A stretch of DNA of 6,951 bases, taken from Dehalococcoidia bacterium. Lineage in GTDB: Bacteria > Chloroflexota > Dehalococcoidia > Dehalococcoidales > G020351185. The position numbers and the translations under genes were made by a program. The notes below the pieces were generated by a model. The model was given only the letters and a program-made list of their open reading frames with translations. It did no database searches and was not told where the DNA came from. Position 1 is the stretch's first letter; each line of letters begins with the position of its first letter. This document shows, one piece after another, positions 1 through 5,210 of the stretch. The stretch spans positions 1 to 6,951 of the forward strand of contig DAOVXW010000031.1 in NCBI GenBank assembly GCA_030635945.1, given 5' to 3'.

Positions 1-701
1 AAGGGACTTTCGGCACGGATGAACTGGTTAAACGTATCCAAAATGTCCATCTTAAAGACGTGGTTAAGCATAGCACAATCATCTTGCCCCAACTGGGTGC
101 AACCGGCGTGGCGGCACACAAAGTCAGGAAACAAGCGGGTTTTAAAGTAGAATACGGACCGGTGCGTGCATCGGATTTAGCCGAATATCTGAAAACGCAT
201 ATCGCCACGCCTGAGATGAGAAGGGTGCAGTTTAATCTGGCTGACCGCCTTGTCCTTATTCCGATTGAATTAGTACATCTGTTACTGCCAATGCTGGTTG
301 TGGCTATGGTTTTGTTTTTTGTTGACGGCTGGCTTACAGCTTCCGCTGGAATCGCCGCAATAGTGGCAGGCGTAGTTCTTTTTCCTATTCTACTTCCGCT
401 TATCCCGACAAAGGAATTCAGCAGCAAGGGATTTCTGTTAGGTGGTGCCGTAGCCATTATTTTTGTAATGCTACATATATTTCAAAATGCAGATGCGAGC
501 TGGTGGAGACAAGTCGGAGGTGCACTTGTATATATTCTGGCTATGCCACCCGTAACGGCTTTTTTCGCCCTGAACTTTACCGGATCCACCCCAATTACAT
601 CGGTGAGCGGTGTAAGAAGGGAGATGTACCGCTATATACGCTGGATGGCAGGGCTATTCGCAGCCGGGATTTTATTGTTTATTGTGCTTGTGCTAGTATA
701 A
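1..701 (+). CDS. hgcA: HgcA, mercury-methylating corrinoid protein (5'-truncated by window)
   Basis: HgcA carries the cobalamin-bound methyl group that is transferred to Hg(II) to form methylmercury; it has a cytoplasmic corrinoid-binding domain and a C-terminal membrane domain. The reading frame is open to the left edge. The first full codon is at position 3 and reads GTFGTDEL, the segment expected directly after the cap-helix motif N(V/I)WCA(A/G)GK; bases 1-2 (aa) fit the final Lys of that motif. The diagnostic cap-helix Cys is therefore just outside the window. Visible are 232 residues: the end of the corrinoid domain (ILPQLGATGVAAHKV, then YGPVRASD), followed from about visible residue 83 by five hydrophobic segments ending at the C-terminus. 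Full-length HgcA is roughly 340 residues, so about one third is missing. A GTG at 60 opens an internal frame but is not the real start. The stop is 16 bp before hgcB, so the two are probably cotranscribed. Recognition as HgcA rather than the CO-dehydrogenase corrinoid subunit rests on the membrane domain and the HgcB partner. Confidence 0.93.
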   Translation, partial: GTFGTDELVKRIQNVHLKDVVKHSTIILPQLGATGVAAHKVRKQAGFKVEYGPVRASDLAEYLKTHIATPEMRRVQFNLADRLVLIPIELVHLLLPMLVVAMVLFFVDGWLTASAGIAAIVAGVVLFPILLPLIPTKEFSSKGFLLGGAVAIIFVMLHIFQNADASWWRQVGGALVYILAMPPVTAFFALNFTGSTPITSVSGVRREMYRYIRWMAGLFAAGILLFIVLVLV

Positions 702-717
702 TGATTAGGGGCGATTA

Positions 718-987
718 ATGAATAAAGAATGCATAAACACACTTGTATATATTCCGGAATTATGTATTGGCTGCGAAATGTGCTGGATTGTATGTCCGCA
801 TAATGTCTTTGGCGCAAATAATGGCAAAGCAGAGGTAATCAATGGGGAAGCCTGCATTGAATGCGGTGCCTGTCAGATTAACTGCCCGACGGCGGCAATT
901 ACAGTCAATAGCGGTGCGGGATGTGCGTCAGCCATGATGAAGGCAGCATTAACCGGCCGCGAACCGTCCTGCTGTGATTGCAAGTAA
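718..987 (+). CDS. hgcB: HgcB, 2[4Fe-4S] ferredoxin partner of HgcA
   Basis: HgcB is the ferredoxin-like protein required with HgcA for mercury methylation; it is thought to reduce the HgcA corrinoid and to help deliver Hg(II). The 89-residue protein has two cluster motifs: Cys16, 19, 22 and 26 (CIGCEMCWIVCP) and Cys46, 49, 52 and 56 (CIECGACQINCP). The second contains the C-(M/I)-E-C-G-A signature typical of HgcB. Beyond the clusters are the two further cysteine features that separate HgcB from ordinary ferredoxins: Cys69 in SGAGCAS, and a C-terminal cluster Cys85, Cys86 and Cys88 (SCCDCK). The ATG is preceded by AGGGG with a 6-nt spacer, and the gap to hgcA is 16 bp, so translation within one mRNA is likely. 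The C-terminus ends CCxC-Lys rather than in a bare CC pair. No convincing terminator was seen after the stop. Confidence 0.93.
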   Translation: MNKECINTLVYIPELCIGCEMCWIVCPHNVFGANNGKAEVINGEACIECGACQINCPTAAITVNSGAGCASAMMKAALTGREPSCCDCK

Positions 988-1140
988 CCGATATCAATTC
1001 ACTCAATAATCAGACCCCTCCTTTTAATGAATTCATAAGTTACATTCTTCTTTAACTTACCTCTCTGTATCCCATTTCTAGTTATAAATGAACACCAGAA
1101 TTAAAGGTTTGGGAGTACCGTGCTTTTTATTTGGATAAAA

Positions 1141-1171
1141 ATTGATGTATCCTAATACTAGATTGATGTAT
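1141..1171. repeat. 10-bp direct repeat ATTGATGTAT, 21-bp period
   Basis: ATTGATGTAT occurs exactly at 1141-1150 and again at 1162-1171. The 21-bp period is about two helical turns, so both copies would face the same side of the DNA. The pair ends 19 bp before the nitroreductase start codon and just before its ribosome binding site. That position fits a direct-repeat operator or activator site, but no regulator is encoded nearby and a chance repeat in AT-rich DNA is possible. Confidence 0.45.
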
Positions 1172-1176
1172 TAATC

Positions 1177-1183
1177 AGAGGAG
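1177..1183 (+). promoter_or_regulatory. Strong ribosome binding site of the nitroreductase gene
   Basis: AGAGGAG followed by a 7-nt spacer (TTATATT) precedes the ATG at 1191. This near-consensus Shine-Dalgarno sequence fixes the start codon. Confidence 0.8.
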
Positions 1184-1190
1184 TTATATT

Positions 1191-1700
1191 ATGGAAGCAT
1201 ATGAGGCTATCACCTCCCGCCGAAGTATCAGAAAATATGTTGCTAAAAATATCCCTGTCGGCTATACAGAAAAACTGCTTAAAGCAGCCATGGCGGCGCC
1301 ATCGGCGGGAAACCAGCAACCTTGGCACTTCATTGTTGTAACAGACCACGAGATTCTGGATGCGATACCGAAGTTTCATCCCTATTCACAGATGCTGTAT
1401 AAAGCACCCCTTGCCATCCTGATCTGTGCCGATACCGATATAGAAACGCATCCGGGTTACTGGGTTGAGGATTGCTCGGCGGCTACTGAAAATATTCTGC
1501 TGGCGGCTCATGCCCAGGGGTTGGGGGCGGTGTGGTTGGGTATCTATCCAAGAGAAGAACGAATTGTAGATATCAAGAAACTGTTCGGGCTGCCGGCCAG
1601 TGTTATGCCGTTGTCATTGGTTGCCATAGGATTCCCGGCCGAAGATAAGCTGCCGGCGGACAGGTATAATGAAGAGAGAGTCCATCATAACGCTTGGTAG
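1191..1700 (+). CDS. Nitroreductase-family FMN oxidoreductase
   Basis: This is a 169-residue member of the nitroreductase family: small FMN enzymes, usually dimers, that use NAD(P)H to reduce nitro compounds, quinones, enones or flavins. The family signatures are in order: SRRSIRKY at residues 9-16 (FMN phosphate contact), the APSAGNQQPWHF block at 36-47 (FMN ring contact), and GLGAVWLG at 110-117 in the C-terminal half. The length is typical of the short single-domain forms common in anaerobes. No ferredoxin domain is fused. The start is supported by the AGAGGAG ribosome binding site. The gene lies 203 bp after hgcB and 199 bp before the YgbA gene, so it is probably transcribed alone. The substrate cannot be told from sequence, and the neighbourhood with hgcAB does not by itself imply a role in mercury metabolism. 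Confidence 0.9.
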   Translation: MEAYEAITSRRSIRKYVAKNIPVGYTEKLLKAAMAAPSAGNQQPWHFIVVTDHEILDAIPKFHPYSQMLYKAPLAILICADTDIETHPGYWVEDCSAATENILLAAHAQGLGAVWLGIYPREERIVDIKKLFGLPASVMPLSLVAIGFPAEDKLPADRYNEERVHHNAW

Positions 1701-1784
1701 TTATATTCGGATGAAATGATGAACTTTGACCACATACCCCAATTCCAGCACAAAATAGGAGCGAATAGGTTGGATAAGGGGGGA

Positions 1785-1815
1785 TTGACGCAGATTATTG
1801 TTTTGGTAGTATAAT
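1785..1815 (+). promoter_or_regulatory. Probable sigma-70-type promoter of the YgbA-family gene
   Basis: TTGACG (1785-1790) and a perfect TATAAT (1810-1815) are separated by 19 bp, slightly longer than the optimum of 17. Transcription would begin near 1822, giving a leader of about 78 nt before the ATG at 1900. It is the best-matching promoter in the window by eye. The 199-bp gap that contains it has no credible gene. Confidence 0.55.
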
Positions 1816-1818
1816 CAA

Positions 1819-1832
1819 ACCCAATTATGGGT
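1819..1832. promoter_or_regulatory. Inverted repeat at the predicted transcription start (possible operator)
   Basis: ACCCA-ATTA-TGGGT is a perfect 5+5 bp dyad that begins 3 bp after the TATAAT box and covers the expected start of transcription. A repressor bound here would block initiation. In enterobacteria ygbA is under nitric-oxide-responsive control, which makes a regulated promoter plausible; this dyad does not obviously match a motif I can name. Confidence 0.35.
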
Positions 1833-1899
1833 AATTTCGCCTTTATTGATGCTGCCAACCCTTTTATCAAGTATACAATCACAAATTAATTAAATTGTT

Positions 1900-2238
1900 A
1901 TGAAAAATAAGAATCCCAGAATCAGCCGTGAAATTAAAACAGTGGCGGTGATGATAACCATTTACTGCCATAAACACCATTCCGCTGACGAATTATGCCC
2001 GGAATGCGAGGTATTACTGGAATATGCCCGTAAAAAGCTTGAGCAATGCCCCTTTGGAGAAGGCAAGGCAACCTGTGCCCGGTGCCCGGTGCATTGCTAT
2101 AGGCCCGAAATGCGGCAGAAGATCAGAATCTTAATGCGTTACTCCGGTCCGCGTATGATATACAAGCATCCCCTGATGGCAATACGGCACTTAATGGATG
2201 GGCGTAGAGAAGAACAGCTTTCCATAACCAAGAAGTAG
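1900..2238 (+). CDS. ygbA: YgbA-family ('nitrous oxide-stimulated promoter') cysteine-rich protein
   Basis: This 112-residue protein matches the small YgbA family, whose genes in enterobacteria are induced by nitric oxide and nitrosative stress; the biochemical function is not well established. The family pattern is complete: the ISREIKTV helix at residues 8-15, then Cys23, Cys33-x2-Cys36, Cys50, Cys59-x2-Cys62-x3-Cys66 in the CARCPVHCY block, then a basic stretch with RYSGPRM and an HP..AIRHL-type segment. Seven conserved cysteines suggest a metal or iron-sulfur site, which is inference. Length agrees with the family (about 115). No Shine-Dalgarno sequence precedes the ATG (the upstream 15 nt are ATTAATTAAATTGTT), but the start fits the family N-terminus. 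It is a single gene with its own promoter and converges on the minus-strand operon that ends 36 bp downstream. Confidence 0.85.
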   Translation: MKNKNPRISREIKTVAVMITIYCHKHHSADELCPECEVLLEYARKKLEQCPFGEGKATCARCPVHCYRPEMRQKIRILMRYSGPRMIYKHPLMAIRHLMDGRREEQLSITKK

Positions 2239-2274
2239 CTTTTTCTGTATTAGCTATACCTTAAAAAGACGAAA

Positions 2275-2652
2275 TCAGCTTCCAATCTTTTGAGATACAT
2301 CGGTTTTGGTTTTATATTTGCTGATAAAAATTATATGCCAGTCGCCATAACAATAGACACCCTGGAAAGCTGATCCACCCAGCAATCCATAGGTTATTAA
2401 CGGAGTTAGAAAGTACATGCCTGTTAAAGAGCTGAAGCCTATCAGCCAGAGTGAATAAAGCCAGTGGTGCAGGTGAACCCTCCATCTTCTGAAAGGTATT
2501 ACGATTGATTTAAATTTACCCTGTTTTCCGGCTGACCCACCCGCCACGTATTTACTTGCCAGAAAACCTATAAGCAGACTTAACATAAAAAGATAACCAA
2601 AAATAAAGCTGGCAATTACGGTTGATATAATGGCAACCAGTTTTCTCTTCAT
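2275..2652 (-). CDS. Small membrane protein with HxHHW motif, unknown function
   Basis: This is an unrecognised 125-residue protein. It has a strongly hydrophobic N-terminal segment (about residues 5-32), a basic loop (residues 43-58) and a second hydrophobic region (about 64-100) that could form one or two membrane spans. The eye-catching residues are His60-x-His62-His63-Trp64 at the start of the second membrane region and a GDWH motif at 103-106 near its end. These histidines and the Asp could form a metal or heme site, but this is inference. The ATG is preceded directly by an in-frame TAA, so no earlier start exists; an AGGAG lies 13 nt upstream, a longer spacing than usual. It begins 52 bp after the steroid-reductase-like gene on the same strand and is probably the last gene of that operon. 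Confidence 0.7.
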   Translation of the reverse strand: MKRKLVAIISTVIASFIFGYLFMLSLLIGFLASKYVAGGSAGKQGKFKSIVIPFRRWRVHLHHWLYSLWLIGFSSLTGMYFLTPLITYGLLGGSAFQGVYCYGDWHIIFISKYKTKTDVSQKIGS

Positions 2653-2672
2653 TTAATAGGTAGTACTCCTGT

Positions 2673-2698
2673 TCGGATTTAATTACTTGCCAATCCGA
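2673..2698 (-). other. Hairpin in the spacer between two genes of the minus-strand operon
   Basis: TCGGATT (2673-2679) and AATCCGA (2692-2698) form a perfect 7-bp stem with a 12-nt loop between the steroid-reductase-like stop codon and the HxHHW protein gene. No T tract follows on the minus strand, so it is not a standard intrinsic terminator. It sits just upstream of the AGGAG of the downstream gene and could stabilise or process the mRNA or modulate translation. Confidence 0.35.
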
Positions 2699-2704
2699 CC
2701 ACAG

Positions 2705-3466
2705 CTACCATACCTTTGGCAGCAACGCCTTGCGCTCCGGTGGATAATCTGCGAATTGCTTGCGATACCACAGGTGATGCGCCCGTGCCCTGGGAGCAAG
2801 GTTGGCAAACGTCCAGACGGCGAAAGCCAGCCCGGGTAATGACCATGTCGCCATCGCCCAGCCGCTCCATATCATAACTTCACCCAGATAGTTGGGGCAG
2901 GATATCCAGCGAAACAACCCGCTGCTTGATACCTTATAACAATATTCATCGGGTTGGCGTAGTTGGCGTAGCGTGTTGTCGGACTGGCGGTTGATGGCAA
3001 ACCCGGCAATGAAGAGCATCAAACCAGCTATAAAGCGCGGGTCAATAAGCCATTCATTTGGATAACCGGCGGAAAAAGTAAAAATATAGCGGCCGTTTAA
3101 ATACCCGTTTACCGTATTGAAAAGAACAGCCGAAATAATAATAAATAGCGGCATGCGGTTGGTGGTAGACTGCAGCCCGAAGGGATAGATAAAAGCGCGG
3201 TGTATATAGTGCAGTAACCACAGGGCGAGAAATACCAGCATGCTGATGGTGATTCTATTGTCACCGAGCACGAAGAATGCAAAAAATACGATCGGAGCCG
3301 GTGCTTCCATGATTACCCAGCCCAGTTTATTGTTGATGGCTGCTCCCCATCCGCGACGCGTGTGACGGCCATATGGAGCGGAAATAAAGAACAGGGTAAT
3401 GAATATTGCCAGTGCCAGTACGAACCAGCTGACGAGGAGAATATCAAAAAAAGCCCGCTCACTCAT
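2705..3466 (-). CDS. Steroid 5-alpha-reductase-like membrane enzyme (3-oxo-5-alpha-steroid 4-dehydrogenase family)
   Basis: The family reduces the C4-C5 double bond of 3-oxo-4-ene steroids, or related enoyl/polyprenol substrates, using NADPH inside the membrane. The 253-residue protein has the usual length and several hydrophobic spans. Family landmarks are in order: APYGRH near residues 30-35; Glu54 in VIMEAPAP, aligned with the catalytic Glu of human SRD5A2; HYIHR at 86-90 with Tyr87, aligned with its catalytic Tyr; FIYP; the NGYLNGRY block; and a C-terminal block containing CPNYLGE, WSGWA, NLAPRA, HHLWY and YPPERKALLP, matching the NADPH-binding end of the family. The start at 3466 is chosen over an earlier one at 3535: it has GGAG 5 nt upstream and overlaps the upstream SDR gene by 8 bp (ATGAGTGA), which indicates translational coupling. 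Substrate is unknown; sterol, steroid and isoprenoid enones are all possible. Confidence 0.87.
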   Translation of the reverse strand: MSERAFFDILLVSWFVLALAIFITLFFISAPYGRHTRRGWGAAINNKLGWVIMEAPAPIVFFAFFVLGDNRITISMLVFLALWLLHYIHRAFIYPFGLQSTTNRMPLFIIISAVLFNTVNGYLNGRYIFTFSAGYPNEWLIDPRFIAGLMLFIAGFAINRQSDNTLRQLRQPDEYCYKVSSSGLFRWISCPNYLGEVMIWSGWAMATWSLPGLAFAVWTFANLAPRARAHHLWYRKQFADYPPERKALLPKVW

Positions 3467-4478
3467 GGCTGCTCCGGTGGTTGAGCTTTTGCCCGGGATT
3501 GATATAGCCGTTTTCCCTGAACCAGGAGACGGCATCGCTGATGGATTGCCTTGCCGGGCGAGCCGTGAAGCCGAGTTTGCGGCGGGCTTTCTCGGAACAT
3601 ATCAGAGAGTTGCTGCACAGTACATCAATAGAATAGGAGGTGAAACGGGGTTTCGTTTTTGCTAGTCGATAGTAAAGAGGTGAAAAGCCGGCTGCTATTC
3701 GGCCTAACCATAAAGGTATCTTTAAGGAAGGTGCCTTTATTCCGCTTATCTCCTGCAGCATTAGCATTAACTGTCGGACGCTGATCTGCTCGCCGGGCAG
3801 GATATATCTCTCACCGCTTTGCCCTTTTTCGCCGGCAAGAATAATACCCCTTGCCACGTCACGGACATCAACAAAGTCGTATGTACCGTCTATGTAGACT
3901 TTGACGTTGCCATTAACGAAATCTATCATCAACTGCCCCATCTCGGATATCCTGTAATCATTAGGGCCTATGACCCCAGTCGGGTGGACTATCACCGCAT
4001 CAAGCCCCTGCTCTACCCCGTCAAGCACAGCCAGGGTAGCCCGGGCTTTGCTTCTGCCGTAACCCTGCGGCACTCTATCGGGATTGCAGGGGAATGTTTC
4101 GTCTATCATGGTGCCGTTAGGCGGCTCTTCAATAGCGTGGATGGAGCTGGTATATACCAGTCTCTGAACGCCTGTTTCAAGGCAGGCTTTTACCACATTC
4201 TGGGTCCCGGCAACATTTACCTGATCCAGCAGTCTATCCCTGCCCGGCAGGATTGATATTATACCGGCCAGATGATATACGATTTTACTGCCCTTGAAAG
4301 CCTGTATAAGGGAGCTAATATTACAGACATCGCCTTCGACCATCTCCACCTTAAGCCCTTTAAGGGGGGTTGTGTCTTCGGCGGGTGGTATTACCGCCCT
4401 TACCTTCTCGCCCCTTGCCAGCAGCTGACGAACAAGGACGTTGCCTATATGCCCGGTGCCACCGGTAACTACGACCAT
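3459..4478 (-). CDS. Extended SDR: NAD-dependent epimerase/dehydratase, 3beta-HSD-like
   Basis: This is a 339-residue extended short-chain dehydrogenase/reductase. The N-terminal Rossmann motif is TGGTGHIG (Gly6, Gly9, Gly12), Asp50 lies in EGDVCN (adenine contact), HLAG is at 69-72, Ser112 in YTSS is the probable catalytic serine, and Tyr140-x3-Lys144 (YGRSK) is the catalytic pair. The HPTGVIGP block and the later YILPGEQIS-type segment are typical of the 3beta-hydroxysteroid dehydrogenase, sterol-4-decarboxylase and dihydroflavonol-reductase branch rather than sugar epimerases. The start at 4478 is supported by AGGA 5 nt upstream and by the Rossmann fold beginning at once; a 20-residue-longer frame from 4538 would run across the divergent promoter region. 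It is the first gene of a minus-strand operon and overlaps the steroid-reductase-like gene. A 3-hydroxy/3-oxo steroid or isoprenoid alcohol is an inferred substrate. Confidence 0.87.
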   Translation of the reverse strand: MVVVTGGTGHIGNVLVRQLLARGEKVRAVIPPAEDTTPLKGLKVEMVEGDVCNISSLIQAFKGSKIVYHLAGIISILPGRDRLLDQVNVAGTQNVVKACLETGVQRLVYTSSIHAIEEPPNGTMIDETFPCNPDRVPQGYGRSKARATLAVLDGVEQGLDAVIVHPTGVIGPNDYRISEMGQLMIDFVNGNVKVYIDGTYDFVDVRDVARGIILAGEKGQSGERYILPGEQISVRQLMLMLQEISGIKAPSLKIPLWLGRIAAGFSPLYYRLAKTKPRFTSYSIDVLCSNSLICSEKARRKLGFTARPARQSISDAVSWFRENGYINPGQKLNHRSSHE

Positions 4479-4509
4479 AATTATCCTGCCAGAATTGAAT
4501 TGTTCAGTA

Positions 4510-4538
4510 AGTTTAGCAGTTGCCGGGCTGGCTATCAA
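4510..4538 (-). promoter_or_regulatory. Candidate promoter of the SDR/steroid-reductase operon
   Basis: Read on the minus strand, TTGATA (4538-4533) and TAAACT (4515-4510) are separated by 17 bp. Transcription would start near 4503, about 25 nt before the ATG at 4478. The match is moderate and was made by eye. Confidence 0.4.
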
Positions 4539-4556
4539 ACTGTTAACGATGCGGTG

Positions 4557-4565
4557 TGTTATACT
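4557..4565 (+). promoter_or_regulatory. Extended -10 promoter of the flavoprotein gene
   Basis: TGT-TATACT (4557-4565) is an extended -10 element (TG one base before a near-consensus hexamer). No good -35 is visible 17 bp upstream, which extended -10 promoters tolerate. The start would be near 4572, leaving a leader of only about 15 nt that consists of the ribosome binding site. Confidence 0.45.
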
Positions 4566-4586
4566 CTGGAAAAAAGGGGGGAAGCA

Positions 4587-5150
4587 GTGAAAATAGTGAC
4601 CATAGTTGGTAGCCCGAGGCAGGAAGGTAATACCAATTACCTGGTTGATAAAGCTCTTGAAGAAGCAGCCAAACTAGGAGTGGATACCGAGAAGATTAAC
4701 CTCGGTGAATATGATGTTAAGCCATGCCTGGGGCATGATAATTGCGCCTCTTATAAAGCCTGCCTGCAGCAGGACGATGCGGGCTGGATTATGGATAAAT
4801 TCCGTGAAGCGGATGGGGTTATACTGGCAACTCCGGTTTACTGGTACAATGTCCCAGCCCAGATGAAAGCATTTATCGACCGCCACTACTTTCCTTACAA
4901 ACACGACCAGAAATATAAGGCTAAAGCTGTGGGCATTATAATTGTCGCTGAGCAGGAAGGGATAGAGGATACACTACATACGTTAAAGCAATTTACCAAC
5001 TGGTTTTTTAATATAGGAGAAGATAGAATATTTGTCGTCAATGGCTATGCCAATAAGATTGGGGATGTCCGGGAAAATACCAAATTAGTAACAGATGCCG
5101 GCAACTTGGGCAGGCAAATGGCACAAGCTTTGAAGAAAGAGTGCCAATAA
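4587..5150 (+). CDS. Flavodoxin-fold NAD(P)H-dependent FMN reductase, iron-sulfur flavoprotein-like
   Basis: This 187-residue protein has the flavodoxin-like fold of the NADPH-dependent FMN reductase / iron-sulfur flavoprotein family, which moves electrons between NAD(P)H or ferredoxin and acceptors in anaerobes. The FMN phosphate loop GSPRQEGNT lies at residues 8-16, right after the first strand, and TPVYWYNVPAQMKAFIDR in the middle is the second FMN-binding block. Between them, Cys47, Cys53 and Cys59 precede QQDD in the position of the family's CX2CX2CX4-7C cluster motif, but its second Cys is His50, so a normal [4Fe-4S] cluster is uncertain. Translation starts at GTG 4587: the GGGGGG run with a 5-nt spacer is a clear ribosome binding site and the protein then begins directly with the fold. 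A longer frame from 4272 would overlap the opposing SDR gene and is rejected. The gene is divergent from the SDR operon. Confidence 0.87.
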   Translation: MKIVTIVGSPRQEGNTNYLVDKALEEAAKLGVDTEKINLGEYDVKPCLGHDNCASYKACLQQDDAGWIMDKFREADGVILATPVYWYNVPAQMKAFIDRHYFPYKHDQKYKAKAVGIIIVAEQEGIEDTLHTLKQFTNWFFNIGEDRIFVVNGYANKIGDVRENTKLVTDAGNLGRQMAQALKKECQ

Positions 5151-5175
5151 AGACTATCGAGAGATAATCATTAGC

Positions 5176-5210
5176 AATAAACATTTATGCGCTGGTTGTT
5201 TATTCTTTTT
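5176..5210 (+). terminator. Probable intrinsic terminator of the flavoprotein gene
   Basis: AATAAACA (5176-5183) and TGTTTATT (5197-5204) form a perfect 8-bp AT-rich stem with a 13-nt loop, followed by CTTTTT (5205-5210). It lies 26 bp past the stop codon at 5150. The T tract is on the plus strand only. Its right arm overlaps the stop codon (5200-5202) of the opposing gene. The low GC of the stem lowers confidence. Confidence 0.45.

Larger units (their letters stand above)
988..1190. other. 203-bp AT-rich intergenic region between hgcB and the nitroreductase gene
   Basis: No credible ORF, RNA gene or strong hairpin-T-tract terminator is visible after hgcB. The first 120 bases appear featureless. 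The last 50 bases hold a 10-bp direct repeat and the nitroreductase ribosome binding site. I could not place a -35/-10 pair with acceptable spacing here, so whether the nitroreductase has its own promoter is not shown by inspection. Confidence 0.5.

Noticed and set aside
1104..1126. Possible terminator after hgcB (AAAGGT ... ACC ... CTTTTT)
   Set aside because: The stem pairs only three contiguous GC-containing bases with a bulge, and it lies more than 100 bp past the stop.
1685..1882. Minus-strand open frame of 65 codons in the gap before the YgbA gene
   Set aside because: It has no recognisable similarity or ribosome binding site and runs across the predicted YgbA promoter; likely a chance frame in AT-rich DNA.
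2239..2268. CTTTTT ... AAAAAG repeat between the convergent YgbA and HxHHW genes as a bidirectional terminator
   Set aside because: The arms are 6 bp of almost only A-T pairs with an 18-nt loop; too weak to call, although the position between convergent genes is suitable.
2953..2970. Tandem 9-bp repeat GTTGGCGTA inside the steroid-reductase-like gene
   Set aside because: It encodes LRQLRQ, which falls where the family normally has an LRxLR sequence, so it is not a recent insertion.
3467..3535. Longer start of the steroid-reductase-like gene at 3535
   Set aside because: It adds 23 residues without family similarity inside the SDR coding region; the start at 3466 has GGAG and a coupled ATGAGTGA overlap.
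3819..4256. Plus-strand open frame of 145 codons
   Set aside because: It lies wholly inside the SDR gene on the other strand, and its translation resembles no protein family.
4479..4538. Longer start of the SDR gene at 4538
   Set aside because: The extra 20 residues precede a Rossmann strand that should be at the N-terminus, and the ATG at 4478 has AGGA at proper spacing; the extension covers the promoter region.
4272..4586. N-terminal extension of the flavoprotein reading frame upstream of GTG 4587
   Set aside because: It would overlap the opposing SDR gene by over 200 bp and place about 105 non-homologous residues before the flavodoxin fold; the GTG has a clear ribosome binding site and the fold begins there.
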